Notes under the pieces: generated by a model
Seen by the model: only the letters and a program-made list of their open reading frames with translations
Told to the model about the DNA's origin: nothing
Databases searched by the model: none
Program-made: the position numbers and the translations under genes
Shown: piece by piece, positions 33,539 through 41,541 of the stretch
Layout of the letters: the number at the start of each line of letters is the position of its first letter
Position numbering within the stretch: position 1 is the stretch's first letter
Assembly (NCBI GenBank): GCA_023411225.1
Contig: JAEYPA010000136.1
Location: 1 to 51,518 of the forward strand
Origin: Bacillota bacterium
Lineage (GTDB): Bacteria; Bacillota; Clostridia; Lachnospirales; Lachnospiraceae
Reading direction: 5' to 3'
Length of the DNA stretch: 51,518 nucleotides

Positions 33539-34297
33539 ATGAGGATAGAAGAAGTAGTTGCCAATTATGGCACATACATTTACAAATATGCATTAAAGTT
33601 AACTTGTAATCCGGTGAAAGCCGAGGATATTGCTCAGGAGACATTCATTCATGCGTGGGAAAATATGGAACAACTTAGAGAGGAAGAGGCGATAAAAAAA
33701 TGGTTACGTAGCATTTGTTATCGTCAATTTCTTATGGACTACCGAAAAACAACCAAGCATAATGTAGAATTACATGATAACCTTGAGGAACTAGAGTTGG
33801 AAGGTACTTTGTTCGGTATTAAGCTACCAATTCCAGAAGAGGAGGTAGTGGTAGAGGAAAGCATAAGAAGTATACAAAATGGATGTTTTTATGCCATGGT
33901 CAGTAAATTATCTCTACATCAGCGAATTGCATTTTCCCTCATAGATATGTTTGGTTTGTCTGTAAGTGAAGTGTCTCAGATGTTACAACTATCCAATGCA
34001 GCAACGAAGGGGTTGCTTTTTAGAGCCAGAAAAAATCTCGATGCTTTTTTTGACGGACACTGTAATCTATTAGATGTGAAGAATCCCTGTAGTTGTCAAG
34101 CCTGGATTGATTTTAGAAGTACCCAGGAGAATAATAAAAAGAGTGCAAGAAAGCTTATAACTTCCCTTGAAGATTGTGAACGAGAATATAAACCCAATGA
34201 CATGGTAAGAAAGAAAATATATTATTTATATCGTAATATGCCAGATCAACAGCCAGACGCAACTTGGTTTCATACAATTATAGAGTCATTAAAATAA
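33539..34297 (+). CDS. ECF-type sigma factor with Cys-containing C-terminal extension
   Basis: A 252-residue sigma-70-family factor. I choose ATG 33539, six bases after AAGGTG; starts further 5' run through the hairpin. Region 2 is at residues 5-70 (LKLTCNPVKAEDIAQETFIHAWE, then WLRSICYRQFLMDYRK) and region 4 at about 120-170 (LSLHQRIAFSLIDMFGLSVSEVSQML). An extension of about 75 residues follows, opening with GHCNLLDVKNPCSCQAW, a C-x9-C-x-C pattern seen in a clostridial group of such factors; it may sense redox or metal or replace an anti-sigma factor, which is inference. No anti-sigma gene is adjacent. It lies three bases after the P450 frame's region on the same strand, a plausible regulator of it. 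Confidence 0.85.
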   Translation: MRIEEVVANYGTYIYKYALKLTCNPVKAEDIAQETFIHAWENMEQLREEEAIKKWLRSICYRQFLMDYRKTTKHNVELHDNLEELELEGTLFGIKLPIPEEEVVVEESIRSIQNGCFYAMVSKLSLHQRIAFSLIDMFGLSVSEVSQMLQLSNAATKGLLFRARKNLDAFFDGHCNLLDVKNPCSCQAWIDFRSTQENNKKSARKLITSLEDCEREYKPNDMVRKKIYYLYRNMPDQQPDATWFHTIIESLK

Positions 34298-34381
34298 ATA
34301 TAAATTTTTTTGTTTTTTCGTACCTTTTTCTTTTTATAAGCATCTATATATAAGAAAATAAAAGATAAAGGAGAAATTAGT

Positions 34382-34654
34382 ATGATTGAATCAAGATGTG
34401 GAGTATGTTGTAATTCCTGTAACCATAAGGAAGAGTGGGGCTGCAAAGGATGTCTATTGATGGAGAAGCCAATTTGGGGGTTCTGTGAGGTAAAGACTTG
34501 CTGTGAGAAAAGTCATTTGAACTTCTGTGGTGAGTGTAAGAAGTTTCCTTGCGATATGCTTCAAAATATGGGAAAAGAATACGGGTATGATCCAACCATA
34601 AAGATAGAACAATGTAGAAAATGGATCAAAGAAGCTACTTCAGATAAGAAATAG
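34382..34654 (+). CDS. Cys-rich DUF3795 protein
   Basis: A 90-residue protein with thirteen cysteines, arranged as CGVCCNSC, GCKGC, FCEVKTCCEK, FCGECKKFPC and a final EQC. This matches DUF3795 (PF12675), a likely zinc- or iron-sulfur-binding fold of unknown function common in Clostridia and Bacteroidia. AAGGAG precedes the ATG. It is 40 bases from the DUF434 gene on the same strand and probably cotranscribed with it. Confidence 0.85.
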   Translation: MIESRCGVCCNSCNHKEEWGCKGCLLMEKPIWGFCEVKTCCEKSHLNFCGECKKFPCDMLQNMGKEYGYDPTIKIEQCRKWIKEATSDKK

Positions 34655-34694
34655 GGGCGTATCAGTATGGATAAAGTCAAAAGGAAGAATGATT

Positions 34695-35432
34695 ATGAGT
34701 AAAGTTGTGAAAAGAGGCTCTTCTCAGAAGGATGAAATAGAGTTTCATGATAAGTCACGTCAAAAACTATATCAGGCAGCACAGGACTTATATTATCTGT
34801 TAAACCAAGGATATCACATAAGAGGAGCATCCACTTTTGTAGGTAATCATTATCTGCTGTCGGAAAGGCAAAGGTTAGCGTTAGTTAGAGCAATTACCTC
34901 AAAAGAAAATATAGAAAATAGAAAAAAGAAAGAAATCGTAGATATTAGTGAAGGCAGTACAGTGAATATTGATGGATTTAATACGATAATTACTCTGGAA
35001 GTTGCATTATCTGACTCCTTATTGCTTAAATGTATGGATGGAACCTTTAGAGATCTGGCGGGGCTTCGAGGTACCTATCGCCTAATCGACAAAACCCAAA
35101 CAGCAATTCTTTTCCTAGGTGAGGTGTTAGAAGAATGCAAAGTGGGAAAGGTGACCTTTTATCTAGATGCTCCAGTTTCTAATTCAGGAAAATTAAAGGA
35201 ACGACTTTTTGAACTATTGAGAGGATATAGTTTTGAGTTGCAAGTAGAGAATATTAACAATGTGGATTCAGTTTTAGAGACATTAGATCATGTTGTGACC
35301 AGTGATGCCATAATTCTTGATCGATGCAAAAGCTGGATTAATCTAAATAGCAAGATTATTGAGTCAAAGTTAAGGGATGCTTCATTTGTGGATTTTAGTT
35401 TTCCAATCTGTTACGGGAGTGAAGGTATATGA
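34695..35432 (+). CDS. DUF434 family protein
   Basis: A 245-residue protein. The N-terminal 60 residues match DUF434 (AQDLYYLLNQGYHIRGASTFVGNHYLLSERQR). The rest is a nuclease-like alpha/beta part with NIDGFNTIITLEVAL, GLRGTYR and an Asp-rich VTFYLDAPVSNSGKL, similar to the DUF5616 region found with DUF434 in archaea and some Firmicutes. Conserved Asp and Glu residues suggest a metal site, but no activity is established. I use ATG 34695, seven bases after AAGGAAG; ATG 34689 is too close to that site. The GNAT gene overlaps its stop by four bases, so both are translationally coupled. Confidence 0.82.
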   Translation: MSKVVKRGSSQKDEIEFHDKSRQKLYQAAQDLYYLLNQGYHIRGASTFVGNHYLLSERQRLALVRAITSKENIENRKKKEIVDISEGSTVNIDGFNTIITLEVALSDSLLLKCMDGTFRDLAGLRGTYRLIDKTQTAILFLGEVLEECKVGKVTFYLDAPVSNSGKLKERLFELLRGYSFELQVENINNVDSVLETLDHVVTSDAIILDRCKSWINLNSKIIESKLRDASFVDFSFPICYGSEGI

Positions 35433-35932
35433 ATTTCAGAATGGCCAAGATGAGTGACTTGCCACAACTTAAGACGGTATTTCGTAGAATAATTGCCCAT
35501 ATGAATAAGAATGATATACAGATTTGGGACGATATTTTTCCCTGTGAATTCTTTCAGGTAGATATTTATAAAAATTGTCTTTATATATTAGAAGAGGACA
35601 AAGTAATCATTTCTGCATTTGCTCTATATGAATCAAATGATGGGGAAAGCTATGTGCAATGGGAAGATGCAAAAGCTAGGGTAATGTACATAAATCGTTT
35701 CGGAGTAAATGTAGATTATATGAGACAAGGAATTGGTAAGCAAATGCTTAAGAACGCCAAAGCTATTGCAAAACAAAAGGGAGCCGAATATTTAAGGTTA
35801 TTTGTGGTAGATATCAATAAACCTGCCATTGATTTATATCAGAAAAATGGTTTTAAGCAGGTGGAAGGTAGCTATGAAGAAAGATTTGATAATTTTGTAT
35901 TACGTGAATATGGTTTTGAAATGAGAATATAG
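35429..35932 (+). CDS. GNAT family N-acetyltransferase
   Basis: A 167-residue GNAT enzyme. The acetyl-CoA pyrophosphate-binding loop is DYMRQGIGKQML (about residues 91-102), followed by the ADIV-type ending AIDLYQKNGFKQVE. The acceptor is unknown. The start ATGA overlaps the DUF434 stop by four bases, so it is coupled to that gene; the pairing suggests a shared process. It ends about 150 bases before the PadR gene. Confidence 0.88.
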   Translation: MNFRMAKMSDLPQLKTVFRRIIAHMNKNDIQIWDDIFPCEFFQVDIYKNCLYILEEDKVIISAFALYESNDGESYVQWEDAKARVMYINRFGVNVDYMRQGIGKQMLKNAKAIAKQKGAEYLRLFVVDINKPAIDLYQKNGFKQVEGSYEERFDNFVLREYGFEMRI

Positions 35933-36010
35933 TTGCCTACTTGAGATTTCACCCTAAGCCAAACAATAATCCTTTGATGACTAAGGAATTGACAATTTTA
36001 CATTTACCCA

Positions 36011-36039
36011 TTGACAATATCCAATGTTGAGCATATACT
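36011..36039 (+). promoter_or_regulatory. Promoter of padR
   Basis: Consensus TTGACA (36011-36016) and TATACT (36034-36039) with a 17-base spacer. An imperfect operator (36017-36034) fills the spacer. Confidence 0.75.
36017..36034. promoter_or_regulatory. PadR operator, imperfect copy
   Basis: Left half ATATCCAA is perfect; the right half TTGAGCAT differs from TTGGATAT at three positions. It occupies the spacer of the padR promoter. Confidence 0.55.
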
Positions 36040-36057
36040 ATATCCAACATTGGATAT
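36040..36057. promoter_or_regulatory. PadR operator, perfect copy
   Basis: ATATCCAA-CA-TTGGATAT, an 8-2-8 palindrome directly downstream of the padR -10. Confidence 0.75.
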
Positions 36058-36081
36058 ATTTTATTAATCACAGGTGATAAC

Positions 36082-36816
36082 ATGGTCAGAGCATTTATTT
36101 TATTTTATATCAATATTAAGCCTACTCATGGGTATGAGATTCAGAAGTTTCTGCAGGTCTCAGGAACAGATCAGTGGACCAAGATCCACTCCGGTTCTAT
36201 ATACTATGCATTGACTAAACTAGAGAAGGACAAATGTATAAAGGTTTTGCGTGAGGAACGTACAGGATCTCGAATCCGTAAGATTTATTCCATTACTGAA
36301 AGTGGAAAAAAAGAGTTGCATCAACTGATGGCAGAAGAATTGGATAGACCAATTTCCATTATTGGGTCGATGAAATTCTTCACAGAACCTATTCTAAGTA
36401 CTTTAAAAAAAGATGAAATGGGAAAAATACTGACGAACCATATAAGTAAATTACAAGAGCAAAAAGAAATCTGGGAGAAATGGTATCACATGAAGATTGA
36501 TGAAAAGGCGTCGGAATTACCCAAACTTTCTTTTCAAATGACGATCGATAGCTTGGATTATCAGATTAGGTGGCATCAGGAATTGCTAGGTCATCTGGAT
36601 CAATATATCAGTTATAGTAAAGAGATAGAACAGATTATTAAAAGTCTAGATTTTGAAATGATGGAAGGTAATAATTCAGTTTCCGATGAAGAGCAAAAAC
36701 TGCAATATGTAGTGAAGTTAAAGAATGAGATTCTTAAGGATCCACAAAATGCAGTGGTAAATCTGGACAGGATTATCAATGAATTAGAGACCCAGATTAT
36801 GAACAAAGAACGGTAG
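36082..36816 (+). CDS. PadR family transcriptional regulator
   Basis: A 244-residue regulator. The N-terminal winged helix has PadR landmarks: HGYEIQKFLQ, SGSIYYALTKLEKDKCI and an RKIYSITESGKKEL wing. The C-terminal 150 residues are helical and charged, longer than in small PadR proteins, and form the dimerisation and ligand part (PadR subfamily with Vir_act_alpha_C-like region). The same 8-2-8 palindrome occurs at its own promoter and at the promoter of the ABC operon that follows, so it should repress both. The exporter substrate is the probable inducer. The gene starts 43 bases after its -10. Confidence 0.9.
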   Translation: MVRAFILFYINIKPTHGYEIQKFLQVSGTDQWTKIHSGSIYYALTKLEKDKCIKVLREERTGSRIRKIYSITESGKKELHQLMAEELDRPISIIGSMKFFTEPILSTLKKDEMGKILTNHISKLQEQKEIWEKWYHMKIDEKASELPKLSFQMTIDSLDYQIRWHQELLGHLDQYISYSKEIEQIIKSLDFEMMEGNNSVSDEEQKLQYVVKLKNEILKDPQNAVVNLDRIINELETQIMNKER

Positions 36817-36853
36817 AACTAATATCAAGAGCATATTGCTTTTGGAAAGCTAT

Positions 36854-36883
36854 AAGTTTTCTTACGTTAGTGTAGGAAAACTT
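36854..36883 (+). terminator. Hairpin after padR
   Basis: A 12-bp stem with one wobble (36854-36865 with 36872-36883) and a 6-base loop. No T run follows; it may limit read-through into the ABC operon. Confidence 0.45.
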
Positions 36884-36889
36884 AAAAAA

Positions 36890-36918
36890 ATGTCAATATC
36901 CAAGATTGGATATACAAT
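36890..36918 (+). promoter_or_regulatory. Promoter of the ABC-2 operon with embedded PadR operator
   Basis: ATGTCA (36890-36895) and TACAAT (36913-36918) with a 17-base spacer. The spacer is filled by a perfect ATATCCAA-GA-TTGGATAT palindrome (36896-36913), the same element as at padR. Confidence 0.7.
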
Positions 36919-36944
36919 GTAGAGTATTAGATGGGAGGATTACT

Positions 36945-37700
36945 ATGAATCATGTACTTGAAGTAAAAGAATTATCTAAAACCTTTGGAGAGAAGAAAGT
37001 CGTACAGAAGATCAATTTACATGTAAAGGAAGGAGATATACTTGGATTTATAGGTCCGAATGGGGCTGGTAAAAGTACAACAATAAAAATGATGATAGAT
37101 GTAGAGGATCGCGATGAAGGAGAAATCTATTGTTTTGGAGAGAAGGTGAGCCGTAACCATAATGGATATAAGCAATTGGTAGGAATAGTACCTCAGGATA
37201 TTGCAGTCTATGATGATCTCAGTGCTTACGAAAATGTTTCTTTCTTTTGCTCTTTATATGGATTTCATGGGAAAGAACTTAGGAACAGGGTAAAGGGAGC
37301 TTTGGAATTTGTTGGTTTATGGGATAGTAGGAAAGAACGTCCATCGAAGTTTTCAGGTGGCATGAAGCGAAGACTTAATATTGCCTGTTCCATTGCCCAT
37401 TCACCGAAGCTTCTTATTATGGATGAACCGACTGTTGGTATCGACCCACAATCCAGAAATCATATTTTGGAATCCATCAGAAATATAAATGCGAAGGGGA
37501 CATCTGTCATATATGTATCCCACTATATGGAGGAGATTGAAGCAATCTGTAACCGTATCATTATTATGGATCATGGAGTTATTATTGAGGATATGGAAAA
37601 GGATGCTCTGAAACAGAAGTATTCTGCACTTGGATATAACTCTCTGGAGGAGATTTTCTTACAGCTCACCGGAACACAGTTAAGAGATAAGGAGGTGTAA
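36945..37700 (+). CDS. ABC transporter ATP-binding protein (ABC-2 type exporter)
   Basis: A 251-residue ATPase. The start is ATG 36945 with GGGAGG six bases upstream; the in-frame TTG at 36906 lies inside the operator. Motifs are Walker A GPNGAGKST, Q-loop VPQD, signature FSGGMKRRLNIACSIA, Walker B LLIMDEPTVGIDPQ and H-loop VSHY. The DrrA/NatA-like form with SGGMKRR belongs to exporters of drugs, lantibiotics or lipids. It is the first of three genes with a 2-base gap then a 29-base overlap, an ATPase plus two permeases controlled by PadR. Confidence 0.93.
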   Translation: MNHVLEVKELSKTFGEKKVVQKINLHVKEGDILGFIGPNGAGKSTTIKMMIDVEDRDEGEIYCFGEKVSRNHNGYKQLVGIVPQDIAVYDDLSAYENVSFFCSLYGFHGKELRNRVKGALEFVGLWDSRKERPSKFSGGMKRRLNIACSIAHSPKLLIMDEPTVGIDPQSRNHILESIRNINAKGTSVIYVSHYMEEIEAICNRIIIMDHGVIIEDMEKDALKQKYSALGYNSLEEIFLQLTGTQLRDKEV

Positions 37701-37702
37701 GG

Positions 37703-38470
37703 ATGAAGGTATTAGGAAGTATGATCTGGACGGATATGAAGAGAAGATCAAAAGATGGTTTTATCTTGGGATACAACATTATTTTCCCAATTATTATGGT
37801 TCTTTTACTGGGATATCTGACCTCTGGCAACTATGGAGAGATAGTTACAAGTTATCAGTATTATTCCGTTGTGATACTCCCTTTCTGTGTTGCAATGGCC
37901 ATGGTGACAGCGGCATATGCAGGGAAGGAAGATGCCTATAAGAGGACAGCGGTACGTTTTTTATATGCACCTGTTTCCAATGGGTACATCGTGTTATCTA
38001 AGTTGGTTTCCTGCTTTCTTTTGATTGGAATCAGTAATCTAATTGTTTTAAGTTTTTCTATTTTAGTATTTCATCTTCCGGTATCCTTTGAGATTATCCC
38101 GATTTTCTTCCTGTTGATGGTAGAGACCTTCGCTGTTTGTGCCATTGGTATGATGATTGGCTTTGGTATGAAGAATTTTATCCTAGTAAAAAACATTATG
38201 AATATACCAGTCTGTATAGCTGCTATCTTGGCAGGTGCTTTTTTTCCTATAGGAACGCTTGATCCCAAACTCGACCTATTACTGAAGCTCTCTCCCCTGA
38301 CTTGGGTCAACCGAAGTATTTTTTTAGCCATATATGATGATAGTTGTACAGTATTATGGATCACAACAAGTGTATTTCTAATAATTGGAATAGGTGTCAC
38401 AGCATTGGCTGTGAGATTATTTAAAAAGGAGGAATTCATTCATGGGGACTTACCTGGTTATGAAAAATAA
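37703..38470 (+). CDS. ABC-2 type permease 1
   Basis: A 255-residue membrane protein with six hydrophobic segments: one near the N terminus (25-40), then a set from about 55 to 235. It has the ABC-2 hallmark of a cytoplasmic coupling helix and an SPLTWVNRSIF segment before the last helix. The Shine-Dalgarno AAGGAGGTG is inside the end of the ATPase gene. The second permease starts 29 bases before its stop, in another frame. It pairs with that permease as a heterodimer. Confidence 0.85.
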   Translation: MKVLGSMIWTDMKRRSKDGFILGYNIIFPIIMVLLLGYLTSGNYGEIVTSYQYYSVVILPFCVAMAMVTAAYAGKEDAYKRTAVRFLYAPVSNGYIVLSKLVSCFLLIGISNLIVLSFSILVFHLPVSFEIIPIFFLLMVETFAVCAIGMMIGFGMKNFILVKNIMNIPVCIAAILAGAFFPIGTLDPKLDLLLKLSPLTWVNRSIFLAIYDDSCTVLWITTSVFLIIGIGVTALAVRLFKKEEFIHGDLPGYEK

Positions 38471-39362
38471 TATTAGGCGTTGTATGAGGCATAAGCTACT
38501 TTTTTGTATTACATTTCTACTACCAGTCACCTTGTGTATCATAACCGGGATAATTCGGTTTGATAGACCGGTACTCAGAGTTGGATTGTTGGGAATTGAG
38601 ACAAATCAAATGCTACCTAAAGAGAAGGATACAATTTACGAGATGCTTAATCAGTCAAAGGGCATTGTTTACAGAGATGTCAATGAAGCTACAATTCATA
38701 CGGAGTTAATTACAGGGAAATATCAGATGATCTTAGATTATAGGAAAAGTAACGCTAGGAATGACTTTATCCTCCTGAGTAATCAAAAGGAGGATAAAAC
38801 TCAACAGATGCACAATACTTTTCGCGAAGCTTTTTTAAAGAAGCAACCAATACCAAGTAATAAACATGCTTCAAAGGGCTTGAATGTTACAGAACGAAGC
38901 ATTGCAATCTTAATGTCGTTGTTTATTATATTTTCGACATTATACGCCTCAAGAATTATTAGAGATTATGATAGTGGTGTCATTACGAGATATCAGTATG
39001 CATATAGGAACAAGTTAGGTTATGTGACAGGTTATTGGCTCTATGTTTTCGCAATAACTTTTGTGCAGGTCTTATTAAGTATGGGAGCATTGCTATATGT
39101 GCAGGAAGGCTTTTTTTTAACCTCTGGTGCGGTTCTGATTCTTTCCATGGCTATAACGACTATTGCAACATTTCTGTCTATGGTAATTTGTCAAATCAGT
39201 AAAACGGAATTACAATCTAATTTAATAACATCATCTGTGGCGGCAGTGTTCTCACTGCTTGGGGGAACATTTATGGCAGTAGAAGTTATGCCTTGGGCTT
39301 TAAGAGTTCTTAGTATACTAAGTCCGATACGCTGGGTGGTCGAATTATATCGTTTATTATAG
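38442..39362 (+). CDS. ABC-2 type permease 2
   Basis: A 306-residue permease with an N-terminal helix (about 18-35), an extracytoplasmic domain of roughly 120 residues and five C-terminal helices. It matches the ABC2_membrane_3 layout with LSPIRWVVELYRLL at its end, parallel to the SPLTW motif of permease 1. Overlap of 29 bases with permease 1 points to coupled translation; AAAAGGAGG is its ribosome site. The extracytoplasmic loop is likely to shape substrate choice. Confidence 0.83.
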   Translation: MGTYLVMKNNIRRCMRHKLLFCITFLLPVTLCIITGIIRFDRPVLRVGLLGIETNQMLPKEKDTIYEMLNQSKGIVYRDVNEATIHTELITGKYQMILDYRKSNARNDFILLSNQKEDKTQQMHNTFREAFLKKQPIPSNKHASKGLNVTERSIAILMSLFIIFSTLYASRIIRDYDSGVITRYQYAYRNKLGYVTGYWLYVFAITFVQVLLSMGALLYVQEGFFLTSGAVLILSMAITTIATFLSMVICQISKTELQSNLITSSVAAVFSLLGGTFMAVEVMPWALRVLSILSPIRWVVELYRLL

Positions 39363-39489
39363 GAGCTTCTTATGTTATGTGTTACTCTGTCCTTGTAATT
39401 ATTAATCCCATGGACACCACGATGAGGCGTAGAATTAGAAGGAAGGTTGAATAATCATAAAGTAGTACACGGAGATTGCTTACGAAAGA

Positions 39490-40245
39490 TTATTGGTTCA
39501 TGAACTCTATTAATTCACTCTTTTTAATGTGAGGATTAGTATAACGGGCACGTTTCTTTGTTCCTCTATTCCAGTTGATGGCTTCATTAGGACAGATATG
39601 AAGACAAGCTAAACATAGCTGGCAGTTTCCCTGAAACTTTGGTTTTCCGTTCTCAAGCTTTATATTCTTAAAAGGACAGATTTTGACACACGTTCCACAG
39701 GAACTACACTGATTTACACTGAATTTCTTGTCACAGGATATGGATCGGTTTGCTGGATATCTTAAGTAAATTGCTCTATTTATGAGGCTAAATAATCTTA
39801 TGTGTGTTTTCTTTTTCTCACGAAGATCTTTGATAATTTGATCCACCTTACGATCTGTGCGTTCATGTATCAGCGGACGATCATTTACTGAGTAAGAGGG
39901 GGTATAGTTTTCTACACACTTTACCTTTGCATAGTAAGATAATTTCAATCCTTTTTTTGCTAAAAGTTTCTGTATAATACTCGCCAGATTACAAGTGAAA
40001 TTCCCACAGGTTGCCACAGCGAAAATATATGCCTGAGAATTGTCTATCTGTAATTGTTTGATAAACCTTTCTACAACCTGTGGCAATCCAAAAAAGAAGG
40101 TCGGAAATACAAATCCAATAATATCATCGGTACATGTATGTGTGTCCGATGTCATGGAGATTACCTTACCCTCTAGTTCGTTGGAGATTCTTTTGGCAAC
40201 ATAGAGACTATTACCTGTTGATGAAAAACAAAATATACTAGTCAT
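39490..40245 (-). CDS. EFR1 family flavodoxin-ferredoxin protein
   Basis: A 251-residue electron carrier. Residues 1-150 are flavodoxin-like with the FMN phosphate loop FSSTGNSLYVAK and a second loop VATCGN. Residues 175-235 hold two 4Fe-4S motifs, CSSCGTCVKICP and CQLCLACLHICP. EFR1 proteins are typical of anaerobic Clostridia; partners are unknown. It follows the TetR gene by 110 bases on the same strand and may be controlled by it. The ribosome site is AAAGGAAA, moderate. No terminator is evident at its 3' side toward the ABC operon. Confidence 0.9.
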   Translation of the reverse strand: MTSIFCFSSTGNSLYVAKRISNELEGKVISMTSDTHTCTDDIIGFVFPTFFFGLPQVVERFIKQLQIDNSQAYIFAVATCGNFTCNLASIIQKLLAKKGLKLSYYAKVKCVENYTPSYSVNDRPLIHERTDRKVDQIIKDLREKKKTHIRLFSLINRAIYLRYPANRSISCDKKFSVNQCSSCGTCVKICPFKNIKLENGKPKFQGNCQLCLACLHICPNEAINWNRGTKKRARYTNPHIKKSELIEFMNQ

Positions 40246-40355
40246 CTTATTTCCTTTCTAATCCATAGATTTGTTTGTGATTTCTTACAATATACGAAAA
40301 TAGAAGAAGAAATTCAATGCTTTCTAAGTAAGTGTAACAGTTAGATATCATTTGG

Positions 40356-40922
40356 TTACTTTTTACACTCCTTCGTCATCTCTAAGAAGAAGGTCTGAAA
40401 TGCATTTGCCATTACCTTAGGCTGTTCTTTTCCACCCCGTTCCACCCATTTGCATAGTAACATCCAGAAGGCACCTGAAGTAAAGGCGGTATAATATTCA
40501 AATTCTGTAGTACCATGTTGTAATTGACATGATAGATAGTTATGTATGTAAGGTATCAATTCCTCATATTTTCTTAAAATAAAGATAAGTAGTCTATGTT
40601 TTGACAGCAGACTCAAGAAATGCATATGTTGTTGCCAGAACTGAAAATAATGTTCTGCATAATCGATAATATTTGTAATTTGTACTTTGCTTATTGTGTC
40701 AATATAGTCCATGCAAAGGATCTGAATATACTCATCCAAGATATCATCTAGACTATAAAAGTGCCGATAGAAAGTCTTTCGAGCTATTTGTGCTTCATTT
40801 GCGATGTCCGTTATCGTAATCTTTGAATATTCTTTTTGCATCATTAGATTAATCAGTGCGTCAGCAATCATTTTTCGCGATCGTACAGCAGATGGATTAT
40901 TACTTTTCTCCATGTTGTTCAT
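40356..40922 (-). CDS. TetR/AcrR family regulator
   Basis: A 188-residue regulator. Residues 15-60 are the TetR HTH (ALINLMMQKEYSKITITDIANEAQIARKTFYRHF). The C-terminal domain is of the TetR_C_8 kind (FWQQHMHFLSLLSKH, SGAFWMLLCKWVERGGKEQP). GAGGAGG lies six bases before the ATG. The EFR1 gene follows on the same strand, so a two-gene operon is plausible. The ligand is unknown; no clear operator palindrome was found. Confidence 0.9.
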   Translation of the reverse strand: MNNMEKSNNPSAVRSRKMIADALINLMMQKEYSKITITDIANEAQIARKTFYRHFYSLDDILDEYIQILCMDYIDTISKVQITNIIDYAEHYFQFWQQHMHFLSLLSKHRLLIFILRKYEELIPYIHNYLSCQLQHGTTEFEYYTAFTSGAFWMLLCKWVERGGKEQPKVMANAFQTFFLEMTKECKK

Positions 40923-41000
40923 CGTAGCCTCCTCAATTACTATATAAATACCTATATTATAACAAATATTACGTAAATATGGTAAAAGATTTCTTTACAC

Positions 41001-41033
41001 AAAGAGAGCTGTCATATCTACGACAGCCTCTTT
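41001..41033 (-). terminator. Intrinsic terminator of the small protein gene
   Basis: Stem 41001-41013 with 41022-41033, one bulge, placed 13 bases after the end of the 41047-41238 gene and before the tetR promoter. Confidence 0.65.
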
Positions 41034-41046
41034 TAAATAAGTCCAT

Positions 41047-41238
41047 TTAATTGTTTTTAAAGCGATCAGTAGTCATTGCTTTCATTTTGTTTTCCAGTTC
41101 ATCAATATACTTATCGGTTGCCTTTGATACAACTTTACCAGTGTCTTTTATAATTTTACCCTCTTTTTTTGCTAGTTTGGATAGATCATCTTTCATTTTC
41201 TGAGTCGTTTTCTTGAATCCATCATTTTCATTATTCAT
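41047..41238 (-). CDS. Small charged protein, paralog of the gene at 31160
   Basis: A 63-residue Lys-rich protein. Residues 9-40 form a repeated amphipathic helix pattern (KKTTQKMKDDLSKLAKKEGK). The C terminus YIDELENKMKAMTTDRFKN matches the end of the protein at 31160-31354. Unlike that copy it has a good ribosome site, GAGGA, ten bases before the ATG. No transmembrane segment or Cys. Function unknown; the helix could bind nucleic acid or membrane, which is speculation. Confidence 0.7.
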   Translation of the reverse strand: MNNENDGFKKTTQKMKDDLSKLAKKEGKIIKDTGKVVSKATDKYIDELENKMKAMTTDRFKNN

Positions 41239-41541
41239 ATCTAATTTCCTCTTTTCATTGAGTAATTTATATTCAAAAATAATAGTATTAGTGTTTACAA
41301 ACCATGGAGTTCATATTCATAAAGCAAATATTCAAATAGGTAAGAAATTTCTATTATCATTTATCAAGAGGATGAGACCAATATGTTAGAAGAACATTAG
41401 GAAGTTTTGGAATTTTTAATATAGAGTAGTTATACTTTGTAACTCACATAAGAAAATATATGTTATTGATGTGATTATTAATAAGGCGAGAAGGCAAAAA
41501 TACAAACAGTAAAGATATAGTACAGGAAATCAGTAGGGAGC
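41239..41541. other. Divergent intergenic region
   Basis: About 300 bases between the small protein gene and the U32 pair. TTGGAA (41407-41412) and TATACT (41431-41436) with an 18-base spacer could be the promoter of the U32 genes. Nothing else is supportable. Confidence 0.4.
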
